From Rhodocyclus tenuis (lineage in GTDB: Bacteria; Pseudomonadota; Gammaproteobacteria; Burkholderiales; Rhodocyclaceae), in assembly GCF_014197755.1 (NCBI RefSeq), contig NZ_JACIGE010000010.1, positions 1 to 64,000 on the forward strand: a DNA stretch of 64,000 bases, in the 5' to 3' direction. The notes beneath the pieces were generated by a model. The model was not told where the DNA came from and searched no databases. It worked only from the letters and a program-made list of their open reading frames with translations. A program made the translations under genes and the position numbers. This document shows, piece after piece, positions 1 through 8,565 of the stretch (its first letter is position 1; every line of letters starts with the position of its first letter).

Positions 1-395
1 CAGACGCCAGCGGCGTTCAAGAATGCCTGTTTATCAACCACCCAACCGGAGGCCGTTCTCCAGGAATAAGTGGTCCGGAGAATTCAGGCAGGTCAGCGAC
101 GCTGGTGCTTTTCATTCGGGCGAAGTTGGCGGTGCCAGCGGCGACGAGATAACGCCCATCTTGGCTGCGCTCATGGAATCGCTGGCGCGCCCACGAGGGT
201 GAAACCGCAACGCTTTGACGGTGCTTCGTCATTTGTGCTGAATGACGCAGGACGACCCAAAGCCGCCCTACACGTTGTGAAAGCGGACGTAGGAAATGTT
301 TCGTATAAGGCGTCCACGCAAACTGGGTCTGCCGCGAGTAAACCCTCACGACTCAAACTAGTTGGCCTCCGTGATATTCGGAGAGACTCAAGTGT
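1..395. other. Left-edge stretch, no supported gene
   Basis: Only short open frames occur here on both strands. None has a convincing start, codon pattern or recognisable domain. The stretch lies downstream of the lipoprotein gene that follows on the minus strand. I see no RNA gene or insertion-sequence end. It may be a decayed accessory remnant. Confidence 0.4.
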
Positions 396-1274
396 TTATT
401 TCTCCTTGGCTGGAATCAGAACCTGGTCGACAAACATTCGGGTTGTTGAACCAGCTGCTTCAGCATAGCCAGGACAAACATATGCCGTCAGCCACGGAGT
501 CGGGTTGACGGGACTGGGGGCACCTGGGCTCCAGGCATAGCGCAGCATCTCGCCCAGCACTTCGCCGGTCTGGAGGTCGAGCACCTTGACCGTGCTGCTG
601 GCCAGGCCAAGGCGACGCTCCTCGGGAATGACGTGGTCTTCGAAGGTGACGCCGTAGCGCGGAACGGCGTCTGGGGCGAGGACTTTGTTGAGAGTCCAGC
701 GATAAACGTTCAAGTCGTAGCTAGGGTCTTTGCTGATTGCGAGCCGCACGTTGTAGGCCGAGGTGTCTTGTTTGCCAACGATTTTTTCAGAACCGGTATA
801 GCGATACCGCTGGCCGTCCTTGGCGTCTAGCACTTCAACCCAGCGGTAGCCGGGACGCTCTTTGGGATCAGGCTTTGCACTTGTGTTGATATACCCCCGA
901 TTCATCTGGGTGATAGGGCGCGGCGTTCCGTCTGACCTAAAGGCTTCTTCGTAGCCGAGGAAGCTCGTAATGTAATAATCGGCAGTTCCCTCCCTCGCAA
1001 ACGCCGCTCCCGGCCACATCCAGTCGGACTCCTCGCGTTGGCTGTGGCGCGGACGGATTTTGAGCAGCAACAAGCCCTCCACGCCGGGAACGGTCTTGTA
1101 GATCTTTTCTCCGGCAACGCTCTTGCACTTTTCGTCAAACAGCGCCTTGCCTTCCGTCATGCGCAGCTTGGTCGCTTCACGCGCCGGATTGTCGGCAAGC
1201 GCCGTGCAGCCACTGATGAGCAGGACGCACAGCGCGTGGGCGAACAGCGGGATGGTCTTGCGGGCGGGTTTCAT
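396..1274 (-). CDS. Putative outer-membrane lipoprotein of unknown function
   Basis: The protein is about 292 residues long. It begins with a basic n-region, a hydrophobic stretch and the lipobox LLISGC, so it should be lipidated at the Cys near residue 22. I chose the ATG at 1274 because a GAGGGG ribosome-binding sequence sits 7 bases upstream and the lipobox is then correctly placed; an upstream ATG at 1295 would give a longer signal. The mature part is hydrophilic and rich in Arg, Tyr and Pro, with no domain I recognise. A gene remnant lies just upstream on the same strand and an integron-type cassette lies beyond it, so this is an accessory region. Function is unknown. Confidence 0.7.
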   Translation of the reverse strand: MKPARKTIPLFAHALCVLLISGCTALADNPAREATKLRMTEGKALFDEKCKSVAGEKIYKTVPGVEGLLLLKIRPRHSQREESDWMWPGAAFAREGTADYYITSFLGYEEAFRSDGTPRPITQMNRGYINTSAKPDPKERPGYRWVEVLDAKDGQRYRYTGSEKIVGKQDTSAYNVRLAISKDPSYDLNVYRWTLNKVLAPDAVPRYGVTFEDHVIPEERRLGLASSTVKVLDLQTGEVLGEMLRYAWSPGAPSPVNPTPWLTAYVCPGYAEAAGSTTRMFVDQVLIPAKEK

Positions 1275-1314
1275 GCTTGCCCCTCTGATATTCATTGCGC
1301 CGCGTTGGAAATGG

Positions 1315-1470
1315 TCATTGTTCCTTGTCCGCCACCACTTCAAGCTTGGTCGCGTGGTGCTGGCGCTCGAAGCTGAACACCTCATCGACGCGCAATCCCT
1401 GCGGTAGCTGCTCCGTCATACACAGCTGCGTGATATCGCCATTGAGAGTGTTGATCGTTCGGGCAAAGAA
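1315..1470 (-). pseudogene. Remnant of a coding sequence (C-terminal part)
   Basis: This frame is open for 51 codons on the minus strand and ends in TGA. It is closed upstream by an in-frame TGA at 1471-1473. The translated piece (…INTLNGDITQLCMTEQLPQG…FSFERQHH…) has protein-like composition, unlike the shadow frames around it. It lacks a start that would make a whole protein, except a possible ATG giving 34 residues. I read it as the tail of a gene whose 5' part was lost, probably by insertion of the cassette located upstream of it. Family not identified. Confidence 0.35.
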
Positions 1471-1632
1471 TCAGTTTTCGATTGAATCAGGTTCAATGCC
1501 GCCAGATCGAAGAGCGGACTTTTCAGCCGCATGCGTAGACGGGGCATTCGAAATGCTGATGTTTACGTGAATCAACTGCTGAACGGCTGGCGGCGACCCA
1601 ATCAGGGCTGTCGCCGTCTTAAATAAGCGGTC

Positions 1633-1701
1633 GTTCAACGTGGATGTGACCGGCGCTGCGCGGCTTTATCGCGCAGCGTCCGGGTGACCGCAGGGTTGGG
1701 C
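1633..1701 (-). repeat. attC recombination site (integron cassette site)
   Basis: Read on the minus strand, this 69-bp element starts with GCCCAAC (RYYYAAC) and ends with GTTGAAC (GTTRRRY). Between them is an imperfect inverted repeat with a GCTGCGCG/CGCGCAGC stem. It begins 16 bases after the stop of the minus-strand gene, as an attC should. It is visibly similar to the attC at 51482-51547: both share GTTGAAC at one end and the CTGCGCGG…CGCGCAG core. The arms fit the integron attC consensus without any mismatch. Confidence 0.85.
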
Positions 1702-2632
1702 TGATAGCGTAAGTTACTCACCACAGGTCACGCCACGGGTCACGAGGGTCTATTCGCATCGAGTCAAGCGGCTTCGGGCATTTAAAGTTGTTCTTGGCGG
1801 CATCAGGAAAGCGTTCAGTCAGTTCCGCTCTACGTTCTGGAGTATATGGACGATTTAGAAAGTATGCGGCAGTCGTGAATCTTCTCGAGAACTCGTCTGC
1901 CCGTTCTTGGTCTACTGCCCCTCCAATACCGAATTTTGCCCAAACTTCGGCGGCACAGTGTCGTATTTCCGGCCTTAACTCGGAACGCTCCGAAAAATTT
2001 TTGGGTTCAAGATCTGATATGTCAAACAATACTCGTCTAGCCGTCTCCAAATCTTGTTTCCCATTGCAACCGAGTCGGTAATACCAATAAAGCTTGGTGT
2101 GCAAGTGACTGCTTGGTTTTATTTCAGAGCCAACTGGCTGGCGCCCCATATTCGGATTTCCATCAGCTCGAACTTTTCTCCAGTCACCATGTGAGTCCTT
2201 GGCCGACTCCAAGTCAATGCCTAGTTTTGAGCAGCTTCTCGTTAAATTTGCATTTAATAGCCACTGAATCCGACGCTGAAGCATTTCAATTTGAGATCGC
2301 CACAGTGAGTCGTCCAACGCTGAGTTTATATTCTTCCCATTTGCATCAATGTGCTCACTAAGCCTTCGTAACTCAATATTCAACCGCGTATAATTTTCAT
2401 CGCTTAGGGCTTCTGATGGGAAATCATTCCCTACTGCCTTTGTTAGCTCGTGCACAAATAATTGTGTCGTCGTCCTTATAGGGAGAGTTTCACTAGCTGC
2501 TTCGGAGAGAAGCTTGTATGCGAAGCTTGATGCGATAGCGCCCACCGGAAAACTGAACATCAGTAAACAAGAAAGTGCAACACAGGCTTTCGATAAGAGA
2601 ATTCTCACCATCACCGTCCTTTGTAGGCCCAA
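1639..2632 (-). mobile_element. Single integron-type gene cassette
   Basis: The cassette runs on the minus strand from TTGGGC (2632-2627) through one gene to the G of the attC end (1639). The leading TTGGGC is exactly complementary to GCCCAA at the start of its own attC (1701-1696). This is the expected hallmark of a cassette that once circularised and integrated. No second attC is visible upstream of 2633 and no integrase gene is in the window, so it sits alone, either at a secondary site or as a relic. Its base composition is clearly more AT-rich than the surrounding genes. Confidence 0.8.
1718..2611 (-). CDS. Cassette-borne secreted protein of unknown function
   Basis: The protein is about 297 residues long. 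It has an N-terminal signal sequence (basic start, hydrophobic stretch LSCLLMFSFPVGAIASS, likely cleavage after about residue 26), so it should be exported to the periplasm. The rest is hydrophilic and helical, with several Cys residues (motifs TRSCSKLG, RLGCNG, RHCAAEVW and NNFKCPKP). I chose the ATG at 2611 because an AAAGGA ribosome-binding sequence lies just upstream and the cassette boundary GTTGGGC lies at 2633; an ATG at 2677 would begin outside the cassette. The gene fills the cassette and stops 16 bases before the attC. I do not recognise its family. Confidence 0.75.
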   Translation of the reverse strand: MVRILLSKACVALSCLLMFSFPVGAIASSFAYKLLSEAASETLPIRTTTQLFVHELTKAVGNDFPSEALSDENYTRLNIELRRLSEHIDANGKNINSALDDSLWRSQIEMLQRRIQWLLNANLTRSCSKLGIDLESAKDSHGDWRKVRADGNPNMGRQPVGSEIKPSSHLHTKLYWYYRLGCNGKQDLETARRVLFDISDLEPKNFSERSELRPEIRHCAAEVWAKFGIGGAVDQERADEFSRRFTTAAYFLNRPYTPERRAELTERFPDAAKNNFKCPKPLDSMRIDPRDPWRDLW

Positions 2633-2633
2633 C

Positions 2634-3010
2634 TTAAATTTCTGGAGACAATTTTGACGTTTTACTTCGGCTCCCATCCCCCTAACTTCAGACTGTGATA
2701 TCGCCGGAAACCAGCATGGTTAGTAGCTTTTGGAGGCTTGGGCGTGGAGATCATGGCTACTAAAAGACATGAAAAGCGGCTGTCAGCACAAAAGCATAAA
2801 CGCGTCTTTGATTGTCCGCTACGGGGAAGTACTGCCGATGTCAGCTCTTGGCCGTAAGCAGCCTGTCGTCGCTCTCATTTTAGGTATCGCTACATTGAAC
2901 GCGGTAACGCGCTGAGCATAGCTCATGCGCATTTTCCCGCCAAGCCGACTGGCGAAAAGCGACTTTGTATTTTGCCGAGGAGATGCAAAGCCGCTTGGCG
3001 GCGCCCCTTG
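2634..3010. other. Intergenic stretch, nothing identified
   Basis: About 380 bases separate the cassette from the next gene. A short open frame on the plus strand (around 2730-2915) has no ribosome-binding site and an atypical composition, so I do not call it. No attC partner is evident upstream of the cassette's left boundary; CCCTAAC at 2689-2695 resembles a core site but no folded site follows it. Confidence 0.4.
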
Positions 3011-3382
3011 CTAAATCGCCCCGTCCGCCACCAGCCGCCCCTCGCACTCGCTCATGATCGACTCCCCAACTTCCGACACGTAGTTCGGATCAAGCGCCTC
3101 CATCAGTTCATGCGCGGTGTACAGTCCCGCCTCACGCGACAGCGAGCCGGCGATCTCGCGTGCCAGATCGTCGCTGACGGCGGATAGCTGCCGGCGCTCG
3201 GCCAGCGGCAGGCTGCGCTGCGAGCGGCTTAACCAGTCGGCGGCGAGGCTGGCGCCTTGCGCTTCGTTCAGCCACTGGCCGTGTTCGTAGTAGGCTGTCA
3301 GTCGTTCGGCGACGAGCGCGAAGCACAGCGCGATGCGCGTGCCGCGGTCGGCCGGGGCGGCGGAGGCCGTTTTTTCAATCAT
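3011..3382 (-). CDS. Small conserved-looking hypothetical protein
   Basis: The protein is 123 residues, soluble and mostly helical, without a signal peptide or cysteine cluster. The ATG at 3382 is preceded by CAGGGA about 9 bases upstream; the frame could be extended to 3610, but that would overlap the divergent ABC transporter gene. It is transcribed away from the lolD-like gene, so the two share the 3383-3476 promoter region. No family recognised. Confidence 0.6.
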   Translation of the reverse strand: MIEKTASAAPADRGTRIALCFALVAERLTAYYEHGQWLNEAQGASLAADWLSRSQRSLPLAERRQLSAVSDDLAREIAGSLSREAGLYTAHELMEALDPNYVSEVGESIMSECEGRLVADGAI

Positions 3383-3476
3383 TGTGCGAGTTCCCTGTCG
3401 TAGCTGTTTCTTGCCTGTTTCGTGCCTGCCTGGTGCGGGGGCAGGGGATTCGTCATTGCCGGATGTTGCAGCTGCC

Positions 3477-4130
3477 ATGCTCGAAATCGAAGCCATTTCC
3501 CGCCAGTTCAACGGCCGCAGCGTGCTGCGCGAGGTGTCGCTGCGCCTGCAGCCGGGCGAATACGTTGCCATTGTCGGCGAGTCCGGCGTCGGCAAGTCAA
3601 CCCTGCTCAACCTGATCGCCGGGCTCGACCGCCCCGACGGCGGGCGGCTGGCGCTGGACGGTGTCGATTACGGCAGCCTCGACGAGGACGCCCTGACGCA
3701 TTTGCGCCGCGACAAGCTCGGCTTCGTCTTCCAGGCCTTCCACATCCTGCCGCATCTCAATCTGCGCCAGAACGTCGCGCTGCCGCTGTGGCTGCAGGGC
3801 GTTGAGGGCGCGGCGGCAGAAGCGCCGGCGCAGCACCTGCTCGAGGCGGTCGGTCTGGGCGAGCGCGGCGACAGCTGGCCGCGCGAGCTGTCCGGCGGCG
3901 AGATGCAGCGCGTGGCGATTGCGCGCGCGCTGGTGCATAGGCCGCGGCTGGTGCTCGCCGACGAGCCGACCGGCAATCTCGACCCGGCCAACGGCGCGCG
4001 CGTGCTGGCGCTCCTGGCTGAGCGCATCCGCGAGGCCGGCGCCATCGGCATTCTGGTGACGCACTCGCTGGAGGCGGCGGCAACGGCCGACCGCGTGCTG
4101 CGCTTGTCCGCCGAAGGTCTTGTCGGGTGA
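3477..4130 (+). CDS. ABC transporter ATP-binding protein, LolD/MacB type
   Basis: This 217-residue ATPase powers the membrane protein encoded immediately downstream. Walker A GESGVGKS is at residues 34-41, the signature [14 protein letters not shown] lies at about 141-154, and Walker B LVLADEP is followed by the TGNLD loop typical of the LolD/MacB/FtsE group. I placed the start at the ATG at 3477, which gives the usual family length. The stop codon overlaps the GTG start of the next gene (GTGA), showing translational coupling. Together with the FtsX-type permease and the lipocalin-like protein it forms a three-gene exporter operon. Such systems move or release lipids or lipoproteins at the outer leaflet of the inner membrane; the substrate here is unknown. 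Confidence 0.9.
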   Translation: MLEIEAISRQFNGRSVLREVSLRLQPGEYVAIVGESGVGKSTLLNLIAGLDRPDGGRLALDGVDYGSLDEDALTHLRRDKLGFVFQAFHILPHLNLRQNVALPLWLQGVEGAAAEAPAQHLLEAVGLGERGDSWPRELSGGEMQRVAIARALVHRPRLVLADEPTGNLDPANGARVLALLAERIREAGAIGILVTHSLEAAATADRVLRLSAEGLVG

Positions 4131-6640
4131 GTCTGGCCAAGGTTTTCCTCGGCTCGCTGGCGCGGCGGCGAGCGGTGACAGCGTTCTCGTTTGCCGCCAT
4201 CGTGCTCGGCGTCAGCCTCGGCATGGCGGTGCAGGCGGTGCATGAGGCGGCGCTCGCCGAATTCGGCCGCGGCCTGCGCACCATGGCCGGCGAGGCCGAT
4301 CTGCAGGTCGTCGGCGGGCGCGTCGGTTTTGACGAGTCGGTCTATGGCCTCGTCGCCGGGCAGACCGATGTCGCCGCGGCGAGCCCGGTGATCGAACTCG
4401 AAGCGCGGCTGGCCGGACGCAAGGAGACGGTGCAGGTGCTCGGCGTCGATCTCTTTGCGCTGGCACGCGTCACGCCGGCCTTGCTGCCGCGCCCGCAGGC
4501 GGTGGCCGGCAAGGAACCCGAGCCGCTGGCGGCACTGGCCGACGATACGGCCTTCCTCGGCGCGGCGGCGCAGACGGCGCTTGGCGTCAAACCCGGCGAG
4601 GTATTGCGCATCCAGGCCGGCGTCGAGGTACTGCCGCTGCGCGTCGCCGGCGATCTGCCGGGGATGGCGGAAAACCCGCGTCTGGTGGTGATGGACATCG
4701 CCGCCGTGCAGCAGCAGTTCCTGCGCATCGGCCGGCTGTCGCGCGTCGATCTGCGCCTGCGCGAAGGCGTCAGCCCCGAGGCGGTGCGCGCGCGCTTGCA
4801 GGCGCTGCTGCCGGCCGGCGTGCTGGTCGAGGCACCGCAGGCGGCCGAAAACCAGGCGGCCAACCTGTCGCGCGCCTACCGCGTGAACCTCACCTTGCTG
4901 GCGGCGATGGCGCTGGTGACCGGCGGTTTCCTCGTTTTCTCGGCGCAGGCCTTGTCGGTGGTGCGCCGGCGCACCGAATTCGCTTTCCTGCGCGCCATCG
5001 GCCTTGACCGACGGCGGCTGTTCTCGTGGCTGCTCGCCGAAGGCGCGCTGGTCGGTCTGGCCGGCGGCATCGTCGGCGCGGCGCTGGGCTATGCGCTGGC
5101 GAGCGTCATGCTCAGCGTTCTCGGTGGCGACCTCGGCGCCGGCTACTTCGCCGGGCTGACGCCGCAACTGCACTTCCAGCCCGAGATGAGCGCGCTCTAC
5201 GTGGTACTCGGCGTCGCCGCCGGCATCGGCGGCGCCTGGCTGCCGGCGCGCGAGGCGGCAACCGTCTCGCCAGCGCGCGCGCTCAAGGCCGGCGACGAGG
5301 CGGCGCTGATGCAGGGGCGCGGCCATCCGCTGCTCGGCGTCGCGCTGCTGGCGGCTAGCCTCGCCGCTTGCGCCATTCCGCCGCTTGGCGAACTGCCGCT
5401 TGGTGGCTATCTGGCGGTGCTGCTGCTGCTCGCCGGCAGCATCCTGCTACTGCCGCTGGCGGCCGGCGCGCTGGCGCGGCATCTGCCGCTGCGCGGTGCG
5501 GTGCCGGGGCGCCTGGCCGTGGCGCGGCTGCGCGCGGCGCCGGGGCATGCCGTGGTGGCAGCGGCCGGCGTTCTCACCAGCGTTGCGCTGGCGGTGGCGA
5601 TGGCGATCATGGTCACTTCCTTCCGCGACTCGGTGAACCAGTGGCTTGATCAGGTGCTGTCGGCCGACGTATATCTGCGCGCCGGCACGGCGGCGGGCGG
5701 CGCCTACCTCGACGATGATTTGCAGCAGCGCATCCTCGCTCAACCGGGAGTCGCGGAGGTTGATTTCACGCGCATCGAAAGCCTGCGTCTGCAGGCCGGG
5801 CAGGTGCCGGTGGCGCTGATCGCGCGGCCGGTGATCCCCGACGGCCGCGAACTGGCGCTGGTCGGGCCGACGCAGCCTGGCGGCGGTGCCGATCATTTGC
5901 CCGACGTGTGGGCGTCGGAGGCGGTGCGCGACCTCTACGGCTGGCGTACCGGCCAGCGCGTCGAGGTGCCGCTCGGCGGGCGACTGGTGCCGATGCACGT
6001 TGCCGGCATCTGGCGCGACTACTCGCGGCAGACCGGCACGCTGATGATCGATCTCAAGGTCTATCGTGAGCTCACCGGCGACCGGCTGGTGAACGAGGCC
6101 GGCATCCACCTCGGCCCCGGCGGCGACGCGGCGGCGATCGCCAAGACGCTGCTCGACAGCGTCGCTCCCGGCGCACTGGAAGCGGCTTTACCGGGCGAGA
6201 TCCGCGCCATCAGCCTGCGCATTTTTGACCGCACTTTCGCCGTCACCTACCTGCTCGAGGCGGTGGCGGTGCTCATCGGTCTGGCCGGCGTCGCGGCGAG
6301 TTTTGCCGCGCTGGCGGCGGCGCGGCGGCGCGAATTCGGCATGTTGCGTCACCTTGGTCTTACACGTCGTCAGGTTGGCTGGATGCTCGCCGCTGAGGGC
6401 GCGCTGGCCGCCGGCGTCGGCGTTCTCGGTGGCCTGGTTGCCGGCGGCGCCATCGGGCTGGTGCTGATCGAGGTGGTCAACCGGCAGAGTTTCCACTGGA
6501 GCATGGACCTGCACGTGCCGTGGGTTTCGCTGGCGGTATTCGCCAGCGGACTCGTTGCGCTGGCGGCATTGGCGGCGGTACTCGCCGGCCGGCAGGCGAT
6601 GCGCCAGGAAGCCGTTCTGGCCGTGCGCGAGGATTGGTAG
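4127..6640 (+). CDS. ABC transporter permease with two FtsX domains
   Basis: This 837-residue inner-membrane protein is the permease partner of the preceding ATPase. It has one N-terminal membrane segment (VTAFSFAAIVLGVSLGM), a large periplasmic domain, three segments with an FtsX-like domain (about residues 250-390), further segments, a second periplasmic domain, and a second FtsX domain at the C-terminus (about 690-830). The double layout is typical of large MacB/YbbP-like permeases rather than of LolC or LolE (about 410 residues). The GTG start overlaps the upstream stop. The lipocalin gene follows after 19 bases. Confidence 0.9.
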   Translation: MSLAKVFLGSLARRRAVTAFSFAAIVLGVSLGMAVQAVHEAALAEFGRGLRTMAGEADLQVVGGRVGFDESVYGLVAGQTDVAAASPVIELEARLAGRKETVQVLGVDLFALARVTPALLPRPQAVAGKEPEPLAALADDTAFLGAAAQTALGVKPGEVLRIQAGVEVLPLRVAGDLPGMAENPRLVVMDIAAVQQQFLRIGRLSRVDLRLREGVSPEAVRARLQALLPAGVLVEAPQAAENQAANLSRAYRVNLTLLAAMALVTGGFLVFSAQALSVVRRRTEFAFLRAIGLDRRRLFSWLLAEGALVGLAGGIVGAALGYALASVMLSVLGGDLGAGYFAGLTPQLHFQPEMSALYVVLGVAAGIGGAWLPAREAATVSPARALKAGDEAALMQGRGHPLLGVALLAASLAACAIPPLGELPLGGYLAVLLLLAGSILLLPLAAGALARHLPLRGAVPGRLAVARLRAAPGHAVVAAAGVLTSVALAVAMAIMVTSFRDSVNQWLDQVLSADVYLRAGTAAGGAYLDDDLQQRILAQPGVAEVDFTRIESLRLQAGQVPVALIARPVIPDGRELALVGPTQPGGGADHLPDVWASEAVRDLYGWRTGQRVEVPLGGRLVPMHVAGIWRDYSRQTGTLMIDLKVYRELTGDRLVNEAGIHLGPGGDAAAIAKTLLDSVAPGALEAALPGEIRAISLRIFDRTFAVTYLLEAVAVLIGLAGVAASFAALAAARRREFGMLRHLGLTRRQVGWMLAAEGALAAGVGVLGGLVAGGAIGLVLIEVVNRQSFHWSMDLHVPWVSLAVFASGLVALAALAAVLAGRQAMRQEAVLAVREDW

Positions 6641-6659
6641 TGGAAACGGTGATCCGGCG

Positions 6660-7907
6660 ATGAACAAACGCTCATTTCTCCTTGCGCTGGCTGCCTTGCC
6701 GGCGTGGCGCGCACTCGGCGCAGCGCCGCTCGGACCGGGCGCGCCCTCGGCGCCCGCAGCCGCAGGGGCGCCGGTAGCCGCAAGGCCCGGACCGGTAGTG
6801 TTTGCGCCGGTGCTGCGCGGCCGCCCGCTGTTCTTCCCGCGCGACCACGGCGCGCACCCGGACTTCCGCACCGAGTGGTGGTACGCCACCGGCTGGCTGC
6901 AACTGCCCGACGGCAGCCCGCTCGGTTTCCAGACGACTTTCTTCCGTGTGCGCACCGGCGCCGGCGAGGGAAATCCGAGCAGCTTCGCGCCGCGCCAGCT
7001 GATCCTCGCGCACGCGGCGATTGCCGATCCACGCCTGGGGCGCCTGCGTCACGACCAGCGCGCGGCGCGCGTGCTTGGCGGTGCCAACGCCACGAGCGCC
7101 GCCGGCGCCGGCTATTCGAGTGCGCGCACCGACGTTCACGTCGGCGACTGGTCTTTCCGGCAGACCGACGACAGCGGCCGACGCTATCGCGCCGAGGTCA
7201 CGGCCGAGGGTTTTTCCTACGCGTTGAACCTCGCGGCCGATGCGCCGCCGATGTTGAACGGCGAGGGCGGTTTCAGCCGCAAGGCGGCCGACCCGAAGCA
7301 CGCCAGCTACTACTACAGCCGGCCGCAGCTGCAGGTGAGCGGCACGCTCGTCCTCGACGGGCGCACGCTGCCGGTGAGCGGCCGCGCCTGGCTCGACCAC
7401 GAGTGGTCGAGCGAACTGCTGCCGGAGGCGGCGCAGGGCTGGGACTGGATCGGCCTCAATTTTGACGACGGCAGCGCGTTAATGGCTTTCCGCCTGCGCG
7501 GGCGCGAGCAGGCCACTGCGGGGCGCGGCAAATCCGATGCTGCGTTGTCGGTGGCGACGGCCGGCGAGGCGCTACCGGCGCAGGCCGAAGCATTGTGGGC
7601 GGCGGCAACGCTGCGCCATGCCGACGCCGCGCTCGAGATCCTTTCGCCGCAGGCCGTGGCGTTCACCGCCTTGCGCCGCTGGCGCTCGCCGCGCACCGGC
7701 GTCGACTATCCGGTGGAATGGCAGGTTCGCGCCGGCGCGCGCCGTCTGCATCTGCAGCCGCTCATCGACGATCAGGAACTCGACAGCCGGCGTTCGACCG
7801 GCGCGCTTTACTGGGAAGGCGCCGTGCGCGTTTCCGAAGGCGGCCGCGAGATCGGCCGCGGCTATCTGGAAATGACCGGCTACAGCGAGAAGATCAAGGT
7901 TGGCTGA
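6660..7907 (+). CDS. Secreted lipocalin-like AttH/CrtC-family protein
   Basis: This 415-residue protein belongs to the family once annotated as hydroxyneurosporene synthase/AttH (COG5621). It has a short hydrophobic signal (FLLALAALPAWRALGAAP) and the family hallmarks HPDFRTEWWYATGWL near the N-terminus and GRAWLDHEWSSELL in the middle. It has two lipocalin-like beta-barrel halves. In many proteobacteria this family is encoded directly after a LolD-like ATPase and a large FtsX permease, as here, so it probably binds the lipidic substrate of that exporter in the periplasm. It is not evidence for carotenoid synthesis, because no other crt gene is present. Confidence 0.85.
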   Translation: MNKRSFLLALAALPAWRALGAAPLGPGAPSAPAAAGAPVAARPGPVVFAPVLRGRPLFFPRDHGAHPDFRTEWWYATGWLQLPDGSPLGFQTTFFRVRTGAGEGNPSSFAPRQLILAHAAIADPRLGRLRHDQRAARVLGGANATSAAGAGYSSARTDVHVGDWSFRQTDDSGRRYRAEVTAEGFSYALNLAADAPPMLNGEGGFSRKAADPKHASYYYSRPQLQVSGTLVLDGRTLPVSGRAWLDHEWSSELLPEAAQGWDWIGLNFDDGSALMAFRLRGREQATAGRGKSDAALSVATAGEALPAQAEALWAAATLRHADAALEILSPQAVAFTALRRWRSPRTGVDYPVEWQVRAGARRLHLQPLIDDQELDSRRSTGALYWEGAVRVSEGGREIGRGYLEMTGYSEKIKVG

Positions 7908-7953
7908 GCGCGCCCGGCCGGGTCAGGTTTTTGCCGGGAGGCTGCGCCGCCGC

Positions 7954-8565
7954 TCAGCGCGGCAGGCGCAGACAGAACACCGCGCCGGGCTCGTTGCTGA
8001 GCGCGACACTGCCGGCGACGCCGTGGTTCTGGTGCAGCGCGGCGACGCGCTGTGCCAGATAGAGGCCGACGCCGGCGCCTTCCGGGCCGACCCGGCTGGT
8101 GTGCGTCTGGCCGCGCAGGATTTCCTCGGGGAAACCGGCGCCATCGTCGCTGACGCGGAATTCGAGGCAGTCGCCGTTCTCAACGGCGCTCAGGGTGATG
8201 CGCTGGCGGGCGAAACGCAGCGCGTTCTGCACGGCATCGAGCACCAGCATGCGCACCAGATAGGGGTCGTAGAACCAGAGCTGCGGTGCGCGCGCGCCAT
8301 CGACGACGATCTGCAACCGGGTCAGCGGCTGGTTTTCGCGTTGCAGTTCGCCGAGCAGATCGAGCGGGCAGCAGGCGTCGATCTCGGTGTGCAGGATGCC
8401 GGCGTCGGCCTTGTACAGCGCGAGCAGGCGGGTCAGGTCGGCGGCGGCGGCGAGCGCGTCGCGCAGTGTGTCGCTGTCGCCGCGGCTCTCGGCCCGGCTC
8501 GCCATCGCGGCAAGGCGGTTCTTGATGTCGTGCAGCGACAGCGCCGCGATGTCGAGGAAGCTCAT
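7954..8565 (-). CDS. Sensorless histidine kinase-like ATPase
   Basis: This 203-residue soluble protein has an H-box-like start (LSLHDIKNRLAA, His12) followed by a HATPase domain: N-box LDAVQNALRFA, G1 box VSDDGAGFP and G2 box GVGLYLAQRVA. It has no input domain or membrane segment, so it must be switched on by a partner. Its ATG overlaps the stop of the upstream response-regulator gene by four bases, making that regulator the obvious partner. The short dimerisation region leaves real autokinase activity open; it might act as a phosphatase or scaffold. Confidence 0.85.
   Translation of the reverse strand: MSFLDIAALSLHDIKNRLAAMASRAESRGDSDTLRDALAAAADLTRLLALYKADAGILHTEIDACCPLDLLGELQRENQPLTRLQIVVDGARAPQLWFYDPYLVRMLVLDAVQNALRFARQRITLSAVENGDCLEFRVSDDGAGFPEEILRGQTHTSRVGPEGAGVGLYLAQRVAALHQNHGVAGSVALSNEPGAVFCLRLPR

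Noticed and set aside
17-468. Small frames on both strands at the left edge
   Set aside because: They overlap each other, lack ribosome-binding sites and show no domain.
2730-2915. Small plus-strand frame
   Set aside because: No ribosome-binding site and noncoding-like composition.
3668-5326. Long minus-strand frame of 552 codons
   Set aside because: It is antisense to the ABC transporter genes; GC-rich third positions keep the opposite strand open. Composition is Arg/His/Ala-rich without domains.
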